6,114 bases of DNA, from assembly GCA_946613705.1 (NCBI GenBank), contig CAMOFU010000150.1:1-6114 (forward strand), given 5' to 3'. The position numbers were made by a program, and so were the translations under genes. Under the pieces are notes generated by a model that did no database searches, was not told the origin of the DNA, and was given only the letters and a program-made list of their open reading frames with translations. Of this stretch, positions 6,069 through 6,114 are shown in pieces. Every line of letters begins with the position of its first letter. Within the stretch, counting starts at the first letter, position 1. Origin of the DNA: an uncultured Clostridia bacterium. Lineage in GTDB: Bacteria > Bacillota > Clostridia > Oscillospirales > Ruminococcaceae.

Positions 6069-6114
6069 GCTCTGCTTGTTCAGCTTCACCATCTCGAATA
6101 CGAACACCTCTATC
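6060..6114 (-). CDS. C-terminal end of an unidentified reverse-strand gene (partial)
   Basis: On the reverse strand from 6113 the frame reads IEVFVFEMVKLNKQSKK then TAA (6060-6062). The 17 residues have ordinary codon use and a lysine-rich tail, and the frame runs off the window edge. The other two reverse frames are less convincing, one reading straight through the repeat. It is too short to identify. It has the same orientation as sufC, but about 320 bp and a separate promoter lie between, so a shared operon is not needed. Confidence 0.5.
   Translation of the reverse strand, partial: IEVFVFEMVKLNKQSKK

Overview
The window looks like chromosomal DNA of an anaerobic, gut-type Clostridium relative, most likely in the Ruminococcus/Oscillospiraceae area. 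This is inferred from AGGAGG-type ribosome binding sites, near-consensus TTGACA/TATAAT promoters, balanced to GC-leaning coding sequence set in AT-rich spacers, and a stand-alone two-gene SufC/SufB-like pair. No rRNA, tRNA, CRISPR array, phage gene or transposase is visible.

Layout. At the left edge a GC-rich 29-bp hairpin repeat (29-57) lies just upstream of a strong forward promoter (70-98). The promoter serves a forward three-gene cluster: citrate synthase (156-1505), a serine alpha/beta-hydrolase of the lysophospholipase/monoacylglycerol-lipase type (1539-2462), and a YifB/ComM-family AAA+ ATPase (2488-4014). Spacers are 33 and 25 nt and contain no terminator, so the three are probably co-transcribed. 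Their products share no obvious pathway. A long hairpin at 4010-4058 ends the cluster.

On the reverse strand, a convergent two-gene operon reads from 5739 down to 4074: the ABC ATPase SufC, then a short SufB/SufD-family scaffold protein that overlaps it by 14 nt. The pair has its own promoter (reverse strand, 5794-5822) and a short leader with a perfect 7-bp dyad. No cysteine desulfurase, SufU or second SufB/D paralogue is present. The pair resembles the minimal SufCB-like (SMS, SmsCB) iron-sulfur cluster machinery.

Upstream of the suf promoter are two tandem copies of the same 29-bp repeat family seen at the left edge. Relative to the promoters, both occurrences have the same orientation, and both end exactly 12 bp before the TTGACA box. 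This is the most unusual structure in the window. Beyond it (about 5895-6059) is a non-coding, strongly T-rich spacer. The last 55 bases hold the C-terminus of another reverse-strand gene that stops inside a hexanucleotide repeat.
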